Shown: piece after piece, positions 35,390 to 45,360 of the stretch
Numbering within the stretch: position 1 is the stretch's first letter
Layout of the letters: every line of letters begins with the position of its first letter
From: Hymenolepis diminuta
Taxonomy: Eukaryota; Platyhelminthes; Cestoda; Cyclophyllidea; Hymenolepididae
Direction of reading: 5' to 3'
Length of the DNA stretch: 64,000 nucleotides
Assembly: GCA_900708905.1 (NCBI GenBank)
Contig: CAADRB010000011.1
Location: 2,009,263-2,073,262, forward strand
The notes under the pieces: model-generated
What the model was told of the DNA's origin: nothing
The model's database searches: none
What the model saw: the letters and a program-made list of their open reading frames with translations, nothing else
Position numbers and translations under genes: made by a program

Positions 35390-37890
35390 TGAGGTTTTCT
35401 CTCTAGGTCTTTCGTCGTAGCTCTCAACGTGTCAGAATCTTTAGACTTACCTGGAAATCCATTCAAATATGAAAATCTGGTGGTTAGGTTCGAGCTTCAG
35501 TCTTTAGGTATACCTTGATGCTTTTATGGTATGTAGGCCTTCAATGCATAGTCACTTGATAAACTCCATTTACAACCCGACGACTCAATTTGATTGACAA
35601 CCTCTTGTTATCCTTCGTCCACATAAAGCATTTTAACGGATTCAGGACTAACTAACCTATTTCACTCCATTGCACTGAATATATCTAGACTTTGCATTGC
35701 TTTAACTATTTTACTCTCTTTTTTTTATTATTCGGTCTTTTTAATTATCGTCAGTGATCAGTGAAAAGATCTCTATTGAGGGCTGTTGCCATGTTTTGAA
35801 GTATTACCAGAGGTGGATTGAGGTGAAAAGGTTAAGTTTCACTAATAGCAGTGTAGGAATTCCAGGGAATTGAATAGCACAAAGAATTATTGAATTATAA
35901 AATAACACACAGAAATGAATTCATGGTACTCTCAGAACGTGCTATAATAGTGAGGTTCCACATGCGCGCATAGAGAACCACGCAGTTCATGCACTTATAT
36001 AGAGAATAAAATATACTCATTGAATCGCTAATAAGACTTAAAATAATCGATTTCACAATGAAAACGAATATTGGATGATGAGAGCAGACTGTTGGGCATA
36101 TCGAAAATAGACAATCATATGACAGTAGACGCTTGAGTATTACGATGACAAAACCGCGGAATACGAGCCGCATGAGAATTGACGTCGATATGACTGAGCC
36201 ACAAAGAAATGGATGTCAACACACTAAAGCTCTATATTAAACGACAGGGATGTAAATTCTACGCGTCTGCGTGAATTAAGAATGATGGCATTTAAAGTTG
36301 GTTAAAAAAATTCAAGAGAAACAAACAAATGCAAATTGTTCACTCAAAAAATCTTATTGTCACAGCTAGTTCTACTTTAACGTTTCGATGAAAGTGTATG
36401 CAAATTTGGTTAAATATGGTTTAAAATCATGCTCAAAATCCCTTAAATATCTTCAAGAATAATATAAAACCATCTGACCAGAAGGAAATTCGAATGGTTT
36501 ATTACTTTGCACAAACCAGATGCAACCAAATTCATTAACACTGAATATAATTCACGAAAAATAGTGTTGCTAGTTTTCAAAATTATGTACTCTTTGTTGT
36601 CACACAGCTAGGTTTGAGTACTGGATACCACCAACTTGAGCTGATACATGAATACATTACCTTTCAAGATATTCTGTAAATTTTTTGGCAAATAGATAAT
36701 TTACGTTTGTAAATGCAACCATTGTAAGTCTCAGAAAATTTAAAGCTAATTTTTGTTGATAGAAATTCATTCAATTATTCTAGTTGTTTAGTTTGTGTTC
36801 ATCTCTTAATTATCCGACAAACACGTGTATTTTAAAAACAGAAATTTTTAATTTGAAAGTCGAAAGGTAATTTTGCAACTTAATAGATTAAATTTTCTGT
36901 TAACTCCTCTATACTAATGTTTAATTTGCTTGAAATTGCTGTCTATAAGCGATTACCTTAAGTCAGTTTTCCTTTTGGAAATAAGGAGAGTAAATATGTC
37001 GATTTGAGTGAATTTGACTGAACCAAATAGTTTTTGATTAATGTTGACTAAGCAATTCTAAACCACTGGCAAGAATAATTCTTGGCAATTCGAACACAGT
37101 TGAAGTCGCTTACTTAAAACATGTGCCAAAGCTTAGCATTAACAATTCAAATTGCTCAGTGGAACACCACTGCAGAAGTCGTTCTTGCCTAATCGATAAT
37201 GTGCCCACTTCGCAAAGCATCTTAAAAAAGATATCTGACACGCCCTTTTTCAAATTACTTGCAACAATCGATAATATTGACTACCCACATTAGATGGGTT
37301 CGTGAATTACCTTAAAGTGATGCTTTATCTTAGTTGAGGCTTTAAGGGGACGGGGGGAGGGTTGAAGATAAATATTACATTATTAATCAGCGTCATGTAA
37401 TTACCTTGGTGAGTGTCGCTGAAGGCCAGTTAGATCGGAGATTGATAAATGGGGCCGAAAATCATCCCACCCCGATTGCACGCTGAAATCCATACAGCAG
37501 CCAGTAATCACTTGGAGACATAGATGATTGGTATACAAAATTAATACTTTATCAATAATTTGGGGTAGCTTTCTCGGTCACTTCCGAACATTTCTAGTGA
37601 CATTAGTACTTGATTTATATCTTCTAAGCGGCCGAGTCCACACCACATCACCTCATTACGCTTATTCTCAGCAATTCAGATATGGAACTAGTCGCTAGAA
37701 CTGGGGCTAGCGAAATAGGTGATAATGGTCTATTTGTATTTTAACGCAAACAAATTTTCGACGCATTCGGCCTAGGTTCCTGACAAAATTTCTTCTAATA
37801 AAACCAAAAGATAATCTTATGAAGAAAAGAAACCAATTTACTCTATCTGCAACTTTTGAATTCTGTTTTAATCCGAGTTTTGGAGAAACG
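35390..37890. other. gene-free stretch
   Basis: The minus-strand frame at 35895-36173 is hydrophobic and AT-driven. No exon, RNA gene or defined repeat was identified. Confidence 0.4.
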
Positions 37891-37896
37891 CCTTAC

Positions 37897-38024
37897 CAAT
37901 TCTAACCACCTCCCTAACGGCCAATGTTCATCCAAATGATTATAGCATCTCCTACAATATGGTATGATATTATCTTCATCAGATGTTTTATCTAGTTTTA
38001 TTGGATTAGTGAAAGTACTTGCCA
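37897..38024 (-). CDS. orphan exon candidate (42 codons) with CxxC, unknown gene
   Basis: Minus-strand segment between an acceptor (CTGACAG) and a good GTAAGG donor, open through 128 nt. It reads TNPIKLDKTSDEDNI, then PYCRRCYNHLDEHW and PLGRWLEL. The C-R-R-C...H...H arrangement could bind zinc, and the composition is unlike neighbouring AT-driven frames. It enters in phase 1 and leaves in phase 0, so it cannot join directly to the minus-strand candidate at 33.3 kb; at least one exon would have to lie between. It may belong to the same unseen gene or be a relic. Confidence 0.28.
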
Positions 38025-38359
38025 CTGTCAGCTAGCCACATGCGCGTAATTAGATAATCTCGATTTTATCCCGTGAATAAGCTGTAATGTGCCATTATTT
38101 CCTTGTTTAGAACAGCAGACGTTCAAAGGTAGGAAATTAAACGCAAAGAGCATTGTCACAGCACAAAACTTTGAACAAAGTGAGTCAAAAATATATTCCA
38201 TGCAGAGTTTTTGTCACATGGGCTTTTCTAGCACCGAAATAATAACTTAATGTTGGGACTTATATTTGCGAATATTATTTCCAGTTTATTTTGACATTGT
38301 GCACCAATTACTTGCATAATGAATTCAGTGAAAGGTAAATGTAAAACTGGTTTATGATC

Positions 38360-38578
38360 TATTCAGTGTGTGTCAACTGGTTAGATCATTCCATATAGCC
38401 ATCTTCAGGGGGTTGCTCCTGAGAAGGTTTGCGGTTGCTCCCTCTCGCCATTTGTAAATCTGTATGCCTCTTGATCTTTATTCTCATCTTTCGTACATCT
38501 CATAGACTTTATGACCTTTCATATTTACGTACCTTATCTATATGATGTGTCTTAATAAATATCAGTTCAGACCACGCA
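38360..38578 (+). repeat. dispersed repeat family R3, copy 3
   Basis: ACTGGTTAGATC, GGTTTGCGGTTGCTCCCTCT, TATGCCTCTTGATC, ACATCTCATAGAC and TATGATGTGTCTTAATAAAT share order and spacing with 26.38-26.61 and 32.36-32.49 kb. The best-preserved member, about 220 bp. Confidence 0.5.
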
Positions 38579-38579
38579 A

Positions 38580-40310
38580 ATAAAATTAGTAAGAAAGTTT
38601 CTTATTGACAATTATAAGAATTTAATTGCCTGAATGACCAGATTACTTAAATTACACATAAACAGACATCGACTCTAGTTTATCCATTCTGGTTTATTAG
38701 CAACCAATGAGTCATTAGAGAGAAGCGATAAATTCGTCTCCGAGCAGGACTAACTCTAAATGTTGAATTATAATTCAACGTAGATAAACATATAGATGAC
38801 TGACTGAGCAAATGGTGACTATGCAAGTGTCAAAAAGGATGATAGAGGGAAGTAATGTAAGCGTTAAATATTACAATATTGTTCAGGAGAAATAGTTGTG
38901 ATTATTAGAAATGAATAAGTTACATTAATGTCCCTTCAAGCGAATTGCACGTATATATCGAGTGCTATACTGAAGATACCGCGATTCCCAGCATTGGGAT
39001 AGAAGATTAGAAATTGCGGTCTCTGTCGTCATTTGAAAATTTTTGTTTACCGCAGGTGATACTTGATGGTCGGACTTTATCCATTTCTGTGTTCTCTCTT
39101 ATCGTGATTTGCTTATCGTTTTATCCAATTTTCTAAGAATCTTACTTCGTTCTTTTTATGGCCTATCCACTAAGAGTTTTCGTTTTTCCATCATCTAACG
39201 CTTGCATGATGAGCTCTAATCTCCTGTCCAAGCACTACTCTTAGCTTACTATTTACTAATTTTCTGCCTCCTTTCTGTACTTCTCTCATAAACATGCTCT
39301 GTCACCGTAGTGAGTTTAATTCGACTCAGATTTTTGTCCAACCGTTCTCTATCTAATTCCTGTCATCTCCGACTTTTCCCGAGGTGATTCTAGACAGTGG
39401 TTTTTAGTTGTCCTCTCCCATCTTTTATATTCCATTTGAGTCGTTTATCTACACTTCTAATTCGCTATGTGCAATCACTTACGTGGATTATTATTGGTCA
39501 TCGAATGAGAACTATTCCACTCAATTAGTGTCACTATTCCATTCCTGTATGTTATTCTGTATTTAAAAATATTCTCTATCTCATTATATTCTCTGAAATT
39601 CTCCTCCATCAGTTGGGTATTGTGCAATCCTTATACTACTGATATTTAGCTGGGACAAATTCTTATTGCCCCACTCCACCTCTGGTTATATTTCAAGATA
39701 CAACAATCACCAACCCGATCTCATTCTTGTCTCGTGGTAGCTGAGTTCGAATTCTAGTATAGCTCATTACTGTTTACCTATAAACCAAAGTCTATCCTAC
39801 TATAATCAGATATCTTTATAACAAACCGGCTTTTTCCAATCGTATATGATTGTAACCAATACCAAATCAACCTCCACTCCGCTGTCCTCGAGAATGCCTT
39901 CATATGTTTTGGAGTCAATATTAGTATAAAAGATTTAGGTATCCATAAATTTTTCACTAGAACTAGTCATTTTAACGATAATTATTGAGTTTCTCCGTGG
40001 TTGTGCAATTCACAATGTACGATTACTAATAACTGTTAGAGTTAGCAATGACCCATTTTAAAGACACACTAAACGCTCCAGATGCACTGAGGTAGCCGAT
40101 GACCTCAAATGCGCATAGAAAAACGGGTGATTAAACCACCAGTCCCCACACTGGCCTGCTAGTCATAATATATCACCTTCTTAAATGTGACTTCTTAAAG
40201 AATACAAATGATGAAAAGTGCAATATTGAAAATGCTAAAATATAAAATGTTGCAAATTCCAAACTGATTTGGGATTATTCAATTTCCAGAACCTTAAATA
40301 CATATCAATA
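38580..40310. other. gene-free stretch
   Basis: No exon or RNA gene is supported. 39.0-39.7 kb is pyrimidine-rich and could contain more decayed R1-like sequence, but no landmark was found. Confidence 0.35.
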
Positions 40311-40319
40311 TGATATTGT

Positions 40320-40540
40320 GATAAAGATGTTCGCCTGTCAACCCAATGGTCATTAGATCGATGCTGACTGGTGGGCATCCAGTAGCGCAATGTGAATGGC
40401 AAACCTCAATGGTTGGTTCTGGTCAACAAATGGACGGTGGAATGCTAGGTAACCATATGAGCTGCACCAGAAAACATGCCCTCTACCCAAGCTTAGAGGT
40501 CTTAGCACTTATCATTAGTATACCAGGGAAGTTTTATCTA
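40320..40540 (+). repeat. tRNA-derived SINE
   Basis: AATGGTCATTAGATCGATGC then TGACTGGTGGGCATCC is a B-box region like CGTGAGTTCGATGCTCATC of the family. It is followed by the body with ACCATATGAGCTGC, TGCCCTCTACCCAAGC and TTAGAGGTC. The 86-codon open frame at 40346-40606 is this SINE read through, not a gene. Confidence 0.5.
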
Positions 40541-41323
40541 CCTGAAGGTGATATAAATATTATGAAGAAAAACATCCTTGTTTTCAAACGTAGGCTTCAT
40601 GGATGACGAGGTTGACCAATCAAAAGAATGAGAAATAGAGAGGTGGAGAACTAAGAAGGTCATGGGGACTCTGTAGTTCCTCAGTCATTAGTTGTTTGAG
40701 GATGATATGTGGAGTATTGGCATCACTCGGTGTATCACATGACACCTTGAATCATTAGTGTAAATTCGAGTTTAAAGGAGGACTAACGCGTGCCTCTGCA
40801 TGATGAAAATTTTGCAAGATGAGCATTGAAGTTACAAATTGATTCATGGAGTTGAGACTAGGTCCAATTTCTTTTGAAGGCGTATCAATGTATCAGTTTT
40901 CAAAAAAGCTCATTCTAGCAGATTTGTACATGACAAAACAGTTAAATTGGTTTTCAGGTCGTGCAGTTTTAAAATCGGTCACTTTTATTTGCCCTAAAAC
41001 ACGATCTTTCAGAATTTATCTAAGAGAAAACTGTGGTATTTTGAAAACGTGATAGATATTAATTTAATTTCTATATGTCTGTAATAAAAGTCTTTATAAT
41101 TGTTGTCATTTAAAGATTTTTCTGTATATAATATGAGAAGTATAAGGATTCTTGCTTTATTTAAGGTCATACAAAGATGTTAATAATAATTCCACATTAG
41201 ACCTTAACCATTGGCCACAATAAAATGTGGTCCTACTGTTTGTCGATAACAATTTTCTTAAATTATCTATCCCACATAAAATAATTCTGTATTCGCGTGT
41301 CTATAGAGCTAATAGACATTATA

Positions 41324-41350
41324 CAAGGCGAGTAAGGTATCTGAGGTCAC
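41324..41350 (+). repeat. left terminal inverted repeat of the 41.3 kb transposon
   Basis: CAAGGCGAGTAAGGTATCTG then AGGTCAC. The reverse complement of 42677-42703 reads CAGGGTGCGTAAGGCATCTG then AGGTCAC. Four mismatches in 27. Confidence 0.8.
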
Positions 41351-41647
41351 TTATATTTTTGTAATCTGAACTAACACGATAATAATTAATGTATTTTTTA
41401 TATACTGGAATATCTCATGCCAAATACTACTATGACTAATGAAATGGGAAAACACTCAGTGCTAGTGCCGATAAAAGCGAAACGCAGGACTTTAGAAATT
41501 GCAAGATTTCTTAAAGTCACCTGATCTTTGGTTTGCAGAGTTAAAAAGAAGCTGCTAAATGAAAACAATGGAGATGAATTGATCGTCAATGCTCTGCTGA
41601 CTCCACTCACTCACTCAGTCAGGACACCTGAGTTTGTGAGAATAGTG

Positions 41648-41692
41648 CATGGCATGGCATGGCATAGCATAGCATGGCATGACAAGATGGAC
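41648..41692. repeat. GCATG/GCATA pentanucleotide tandem run
   Basis: About seven units of GCATG or GCATA in a row within the transposon between its left terminal repeat and the transposase region. A local microsatellite expansion. Confidence 0.7.
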
Positions 41693-42676
41693 AAAAATCG
41701 TGAGAAGTCAATGTGCGACATCTTGTCAAAGTTCTTCACGTGTCTGAAGGGGCAACAGTATATAATATAAGGAACGTTTTTCGTCTAGATCTCGATATGA
41801 TTCGTACGTTCTTCCCATGCGAAGTCGTTAGTCTATGTGGATAAAAACAACTCAAGAGAATGGTTGAATGTATGCGAAAGGACTCTTAAAGAGATTGGGG
41901 TATTCGGAAGACGAGGGGTGTTTTTGGTTTTTCTCCCACTAAAGAAACCCCCACCAGGATGAAAAAGTGAATCGAAGAAATGATAGGTGGCTATGTGGGG
42001 ACAGACATGAAGTTCCGACAACTGATCTGTGCACGAAGTTTCCACCAACAGTGATGGTTTTCGCTGCTGTGAAGGCCAGTGAGGGAGGAGGGGCACATCA
42101 TGACTTCATCTTTTCCACAGGACCTTAGAGTCAATACAGATGCGAATGCCTATGTGGAGTCTCTTCAAACCATTGTCGTTAAGACGCCTTGGACGGACAG
42201 TGTAGCCTATGGAGGAAGACGCTCCTCACTTCAACTCCCATATCTTCCAAAAAGATTCGGCTTCATCTCATAAAGCTCTCCAAATCCAGGATTGGATGGC
42301 TGATAATTTTCGCCATCATGTCACACCAAACTTATGGCCACCTCCTAACTACTCACCAGTCCTTAATCCTTGCGATTATTACGTGTGGGGTGAGGCGAGG
42401 TGTGGTTGGAAAGGAAGTTAATAAGCATGCCCAAAACACCAAATCCTCCTCTCTGATGGAAGCAATAGCCCGAGGAATGGAGGACATCACTAAGGACCAC
42501 CTGATGAAAGTTTGCAATCAGTCACTTTCGAACTCGAATTGAGTGGGTGATGCAAGCCGATAGGGTATATACAGAATGAAACTTAGGTTCATATTATGCT
42601 TATTTATTTTGTTAGAAGAAATTGTAAGTTTCAACCATTAACAGTTTCATATTCTGTTTTTGTGAAAGTGCATAAG

Positions 42677-42703
42677 GTGACCTCAGATGCCTTACGCACC
42701 CTG
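42677..42703 (-). repeat. right terminal inverted repeat of the 41.3 kb transposon
   Basis: Mirror of the left end. It overlaps a short hairpin (GTGCATAAGG...CCTTACGCAC) that is also present, diverged, at the matching end of copy 1 near 7403-7436. Confidence 0.8.
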
Positions 42704-42879
42704 TTTTATTCAGACAAGCAGATACTTTAATTTTGAGGGGAGTGGAGGGATTCAATATACGGGATTAAGAATTTTCATTCGTTCAGCATATAAAGGGATC
42801 TCTAATCCCGAGAAAAAGCTACTTCAGAATCCAGACAAAATCAGACTCTGATATTCACTTAAAGATCTAGTGATCTTCC

Positions 42880-43185
42880 TAAACCTATCAATGTACAGGA
42901 GCTTTTCTCGTGTGGGAAACCTAAGGGATGGGTTGGACAAATATACATTGGACAATTGAAAATGGACGAAAGGGGAAAAGTGGAAGGAGTAGAAGAAGGA
43001 ATTGGACGGAAAGAGGAATCGTCAGTACCGAGCGAAGACAATCCGGATTGTGAGGAGCAAGCGAAACAAGTTAAAATAAGGCGATTTATCGACTTCACGA
43101 TCTTTTTGTTCATTGACGAACAATAGAGAGGCTTGGCAAGCCTACAAGTTAGAGTACGCGGATACGGGAAACTCATCTAAAGTCA
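42880..43185 (-). repeat. dispersed repeat family R1, inverted copy
   Basis: TGTACAGGAGCTTTTCTCGT, then ATATACATTGGACAATTG and a purine-rich run, parallels 23.15-23.35 kb. In reverse complement it gives the pyrimidine-rich tract and the AAAAGCTCCTG landmark. The 105-codon minus-strand open frame here (42859-43176) is repeat-derived. Confidence 0.45.
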
Positions 43186-43654
43186 AAGTGTTGGAATTTT
43201 TTAATGTCGTCAGTTATTTATTTGAATTTATCTATCTGTAGCATGCCTTATTTCAATATTCCCTGGAAGATAGACCAGTATTGCACTTGATATCAAGATA
43301 TTCCTAATCGATCATTACTCTTACCGATGGCTCATTTTTCCACTTGTTTATCGTATGTCTGTTATCTAAGTCCAGTATATTAAAATCCTGTTTTTTCAAT
43401 CCACATGAAAGTTGTATTTGCACTATCGTATTATCAGCATCTTCGCTATAGTCTCAACCTCCCTTCAACCTGGGAGCTAACAAATTCCGCTTGCCCTTAT
43501 TAATGACTCTTAACCCTTTATTTTAATATGGTGATTAATATACAGTTTCCGAATATTTTAAGAATTAAAAGTTTACTTTAAACATCAAATAGTTACTAAA
43601 ACTCTATCTATCCTTTTAGCTATCAGTCATCGACTGCTTAGCTTAAAAAACATC

Positions 43655-43955
43655 TCTTAACTGCCATTTCAAAAAAGTTAGCTCTGCTTCGCTCTATACT
43701 GATGTAACAATATAGGAGATAGCAGCTTCTAATATCTTCCAGTTCTTTGTGTAATAGTGAAAAATACCTTATATTTTAGTGACTAAAACTCCTCAACATA
43801 CTTCAAAATCTCTACAAACTGTCTAGTGAAACTACAGATGTTCCTTTACCTGAAGGTGTCAACCGTGTACTATAACAGTGCATTTGCTACTAACTGCCAA
43901 ATCAAAAACCTACACCTTCTCCCTCTCTGTTTATGTAACAATGTAGAAGATAATA
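43655..43955 (+). repeat. direct duplication of a ~65-bp block, ~235 bp apart
   Basis: CTTAACTGCCATTTCAAAAA ... TGATGTAACAATATAGGAGA at 43655-43720 recurs, diverged, as CTAACTGCCAAATCAAAAAC ... TTATGTAACAATGTAGAAGA at 43890-43955. Non-coding; origin unknown. Confidence 0.45.
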
Positions 43956-44119
43956 TAATTTAAATGTAATGGTAACACAATCTCAAAGAAAAATCTATTT
44001 TATTTATACTAATTACATTTACTTATATTTTAAACAACCATATCCATCCATTCATGACATACACACCAACTCATTCTAAAAATCGCACAATTACTCAAAC
44101 AGGACAAAACTGGGCGGCC

Positions 44120-44420
44120 TCTATAAGCGTACCTTATCTCGTCCATTTCTCACAACCCGTGTTGCCCCCACTCAGTACTAATGCCTCACTCTTCCCTTCC
44201 AACTCCTAATCCCGCTTCCTGTGCCACTCTCCTTCAGCATCTCATTCATTCCTTTTTATTCAATGTAAACGCAGCTTTATGTAAATACTTGGTCCTCTCA
44301 TTTGAGAAAGGCTGTTAGCCCATAGGAAAATCATCCGTTCTGTATGGGAACTTCTAAGCTTACTTTGGTCATATTCTAAAAGCAGCCTCACTGTCGAGAT
44401 TAATGCTACCATAATCTCCA
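44120..44420 (+). repeat. dispersed repeat family R1, copy 3
   Basis: A pyrimidine-rich tract followed by CTCATTTGAGAAAGGCTGTT (AAAGGCTGTT at 44307-44316) and further matches to 21.36-21.46 kb. Downstream of the syndapin stop, so it could lie in its 3' UTR. Confidence 0.45.
44255..44260 (-). terminator. possible poly(A) signal for the SH3-containing syndapin transcript
   Basis: AATAAA on the minus strand, the first exact one found after the SH3 stop at 45254, implying a 3' UTR of about 1 kb. It lies inside an R1 repeat copy, so its use is uncertain; a variant signal nearer the stop is possible. Confidence 0.25.
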
Positions 44421-45253
44421 AGTTAATTAAGGAATGTTAATGACACTACGGATAGAACTATTCTGGAGTCGCGCCTTTAAGAAGTTCACATTCAACAAAT
44501 GCGGTCGGGCACCCACATCACTGAATGTACATCCGAAGAGCATTAATCTCGCGACCACTAATTTAGCAAACGTGCCCCCTAATCAATGTGTATCTACGGT
44601 TCCATTTGAGGTATGACCGGAATTACCGTCATCCCATGCTCAAAAGTATTATTATTCTTCCAATGCTTTTTATAGACATCCTCCAAACCGGTGGTTAAAG
44701 AATTACGAACTCAACATATTTTTTTCACAATCAGCGCTTATATTCTAACAGTAGTATTAGAGTAGTGGGAATTAAGTATGAATGCTTAGAGAGATGGACG
44801 GGAACAAGGCGCACAACAGCACCTTATGTATTATATAACAGTAAGACTGAGGAGGAGAGATAAGCTAGTAAAGCATAACTGTCAAACACGCACATATAGA
44901 GATTACGAAGATGATGGAAAAGGGATTAAGAAAGATGGAACCCTTAACAAAGCGGAGAAATAGAGTCGAAATATGTGTCTGTGGTAATAAAGAAAGTTAA
45001 GGAGTAAGGGTACAACACAAAGTGGGGAAATCTGCTGTAAGTCTACGTCAAACATTGGAATGAAGGAGTGAAGGGGAGGGAATGGGTATTGAAAAACGTC
45101 TTAGTTTCATCACAATCGGTTGGAGAAAGGGAAGGGGGAGGTGAGAGAAAAGGTGAATCTGGGAAGGCGGAGAGAGGATTGTCCAGGAGAGCGAAAGATA
45201 TAAGGAGAATAATCAAACCTCTTCTTCCATTTTACCTCCAACATTTTGCCTGC

Positions 45254-45360
45254 CTAGAGAACTTGTACGTAGTTGGCTGGATAGAGTCCGACTCGACCAT
45301 CCTTTCGACCTTTACACCAACCTTGCTCATCTTCATCTTCCAACTTTTCAAACAGATCAC
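45254..45360 (-). CDS. syndapin exon 11 (second half of SH3 and stop)
   Basis: Acceptor CATATTCAG at 45361-45362. It encodes [32 protein letters not shown] and TAG at 45254-45256. These match the PACSIN SH3 ending ([10 protein letters not shown]...GLYPANYVE). A purine-rich plus-strand open frame (45068-45364) lies opposite and is not a gene. Confidence 0.95.

Larger units (their letters stand above)
41324..42703 (+). mobile_element. full-length but dead Tc1/mariner-type transposon, copy 2
   Basis: Bounded by imperfect 27-bp terminal inverted repeats at 41324-41350 and 42677-42703 (23 of 27 positions match; outer end CARGG, inner end ATCTGAGGTCAC). A TA precedes the left end; the right flank reads TTTTA. 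The 1380-bp interior carries a broken transposase: an N-terminal IRNVFRLDLDMI segment near 41765; EEGHIMTSSFPQDLRVNTDA near 42080; KDSASSHKAL with the second catalytic Asp intact at about 42252; WMADNFRHHVTPNLWPP; NPCDYYVWG with the third Asp; and, after a frameshift, NKHAQNTK and KDHLMKVC. The spacing between the last two Asp residues is about 37-39, which would fit a maT-like (DD37D) group. Several stops make it inactive. Confidence 0.8.

Noticed and set aside
40346..40606. 86-codon open frame
   Set aside because: It lies within a SINE copy (B-box and body match other copies).
42859..43176. 105-codon minus-strand open frame
   Set aside because: It coincides with an inverted R1 repeat also present at 23.15 kb, where the frame is different.
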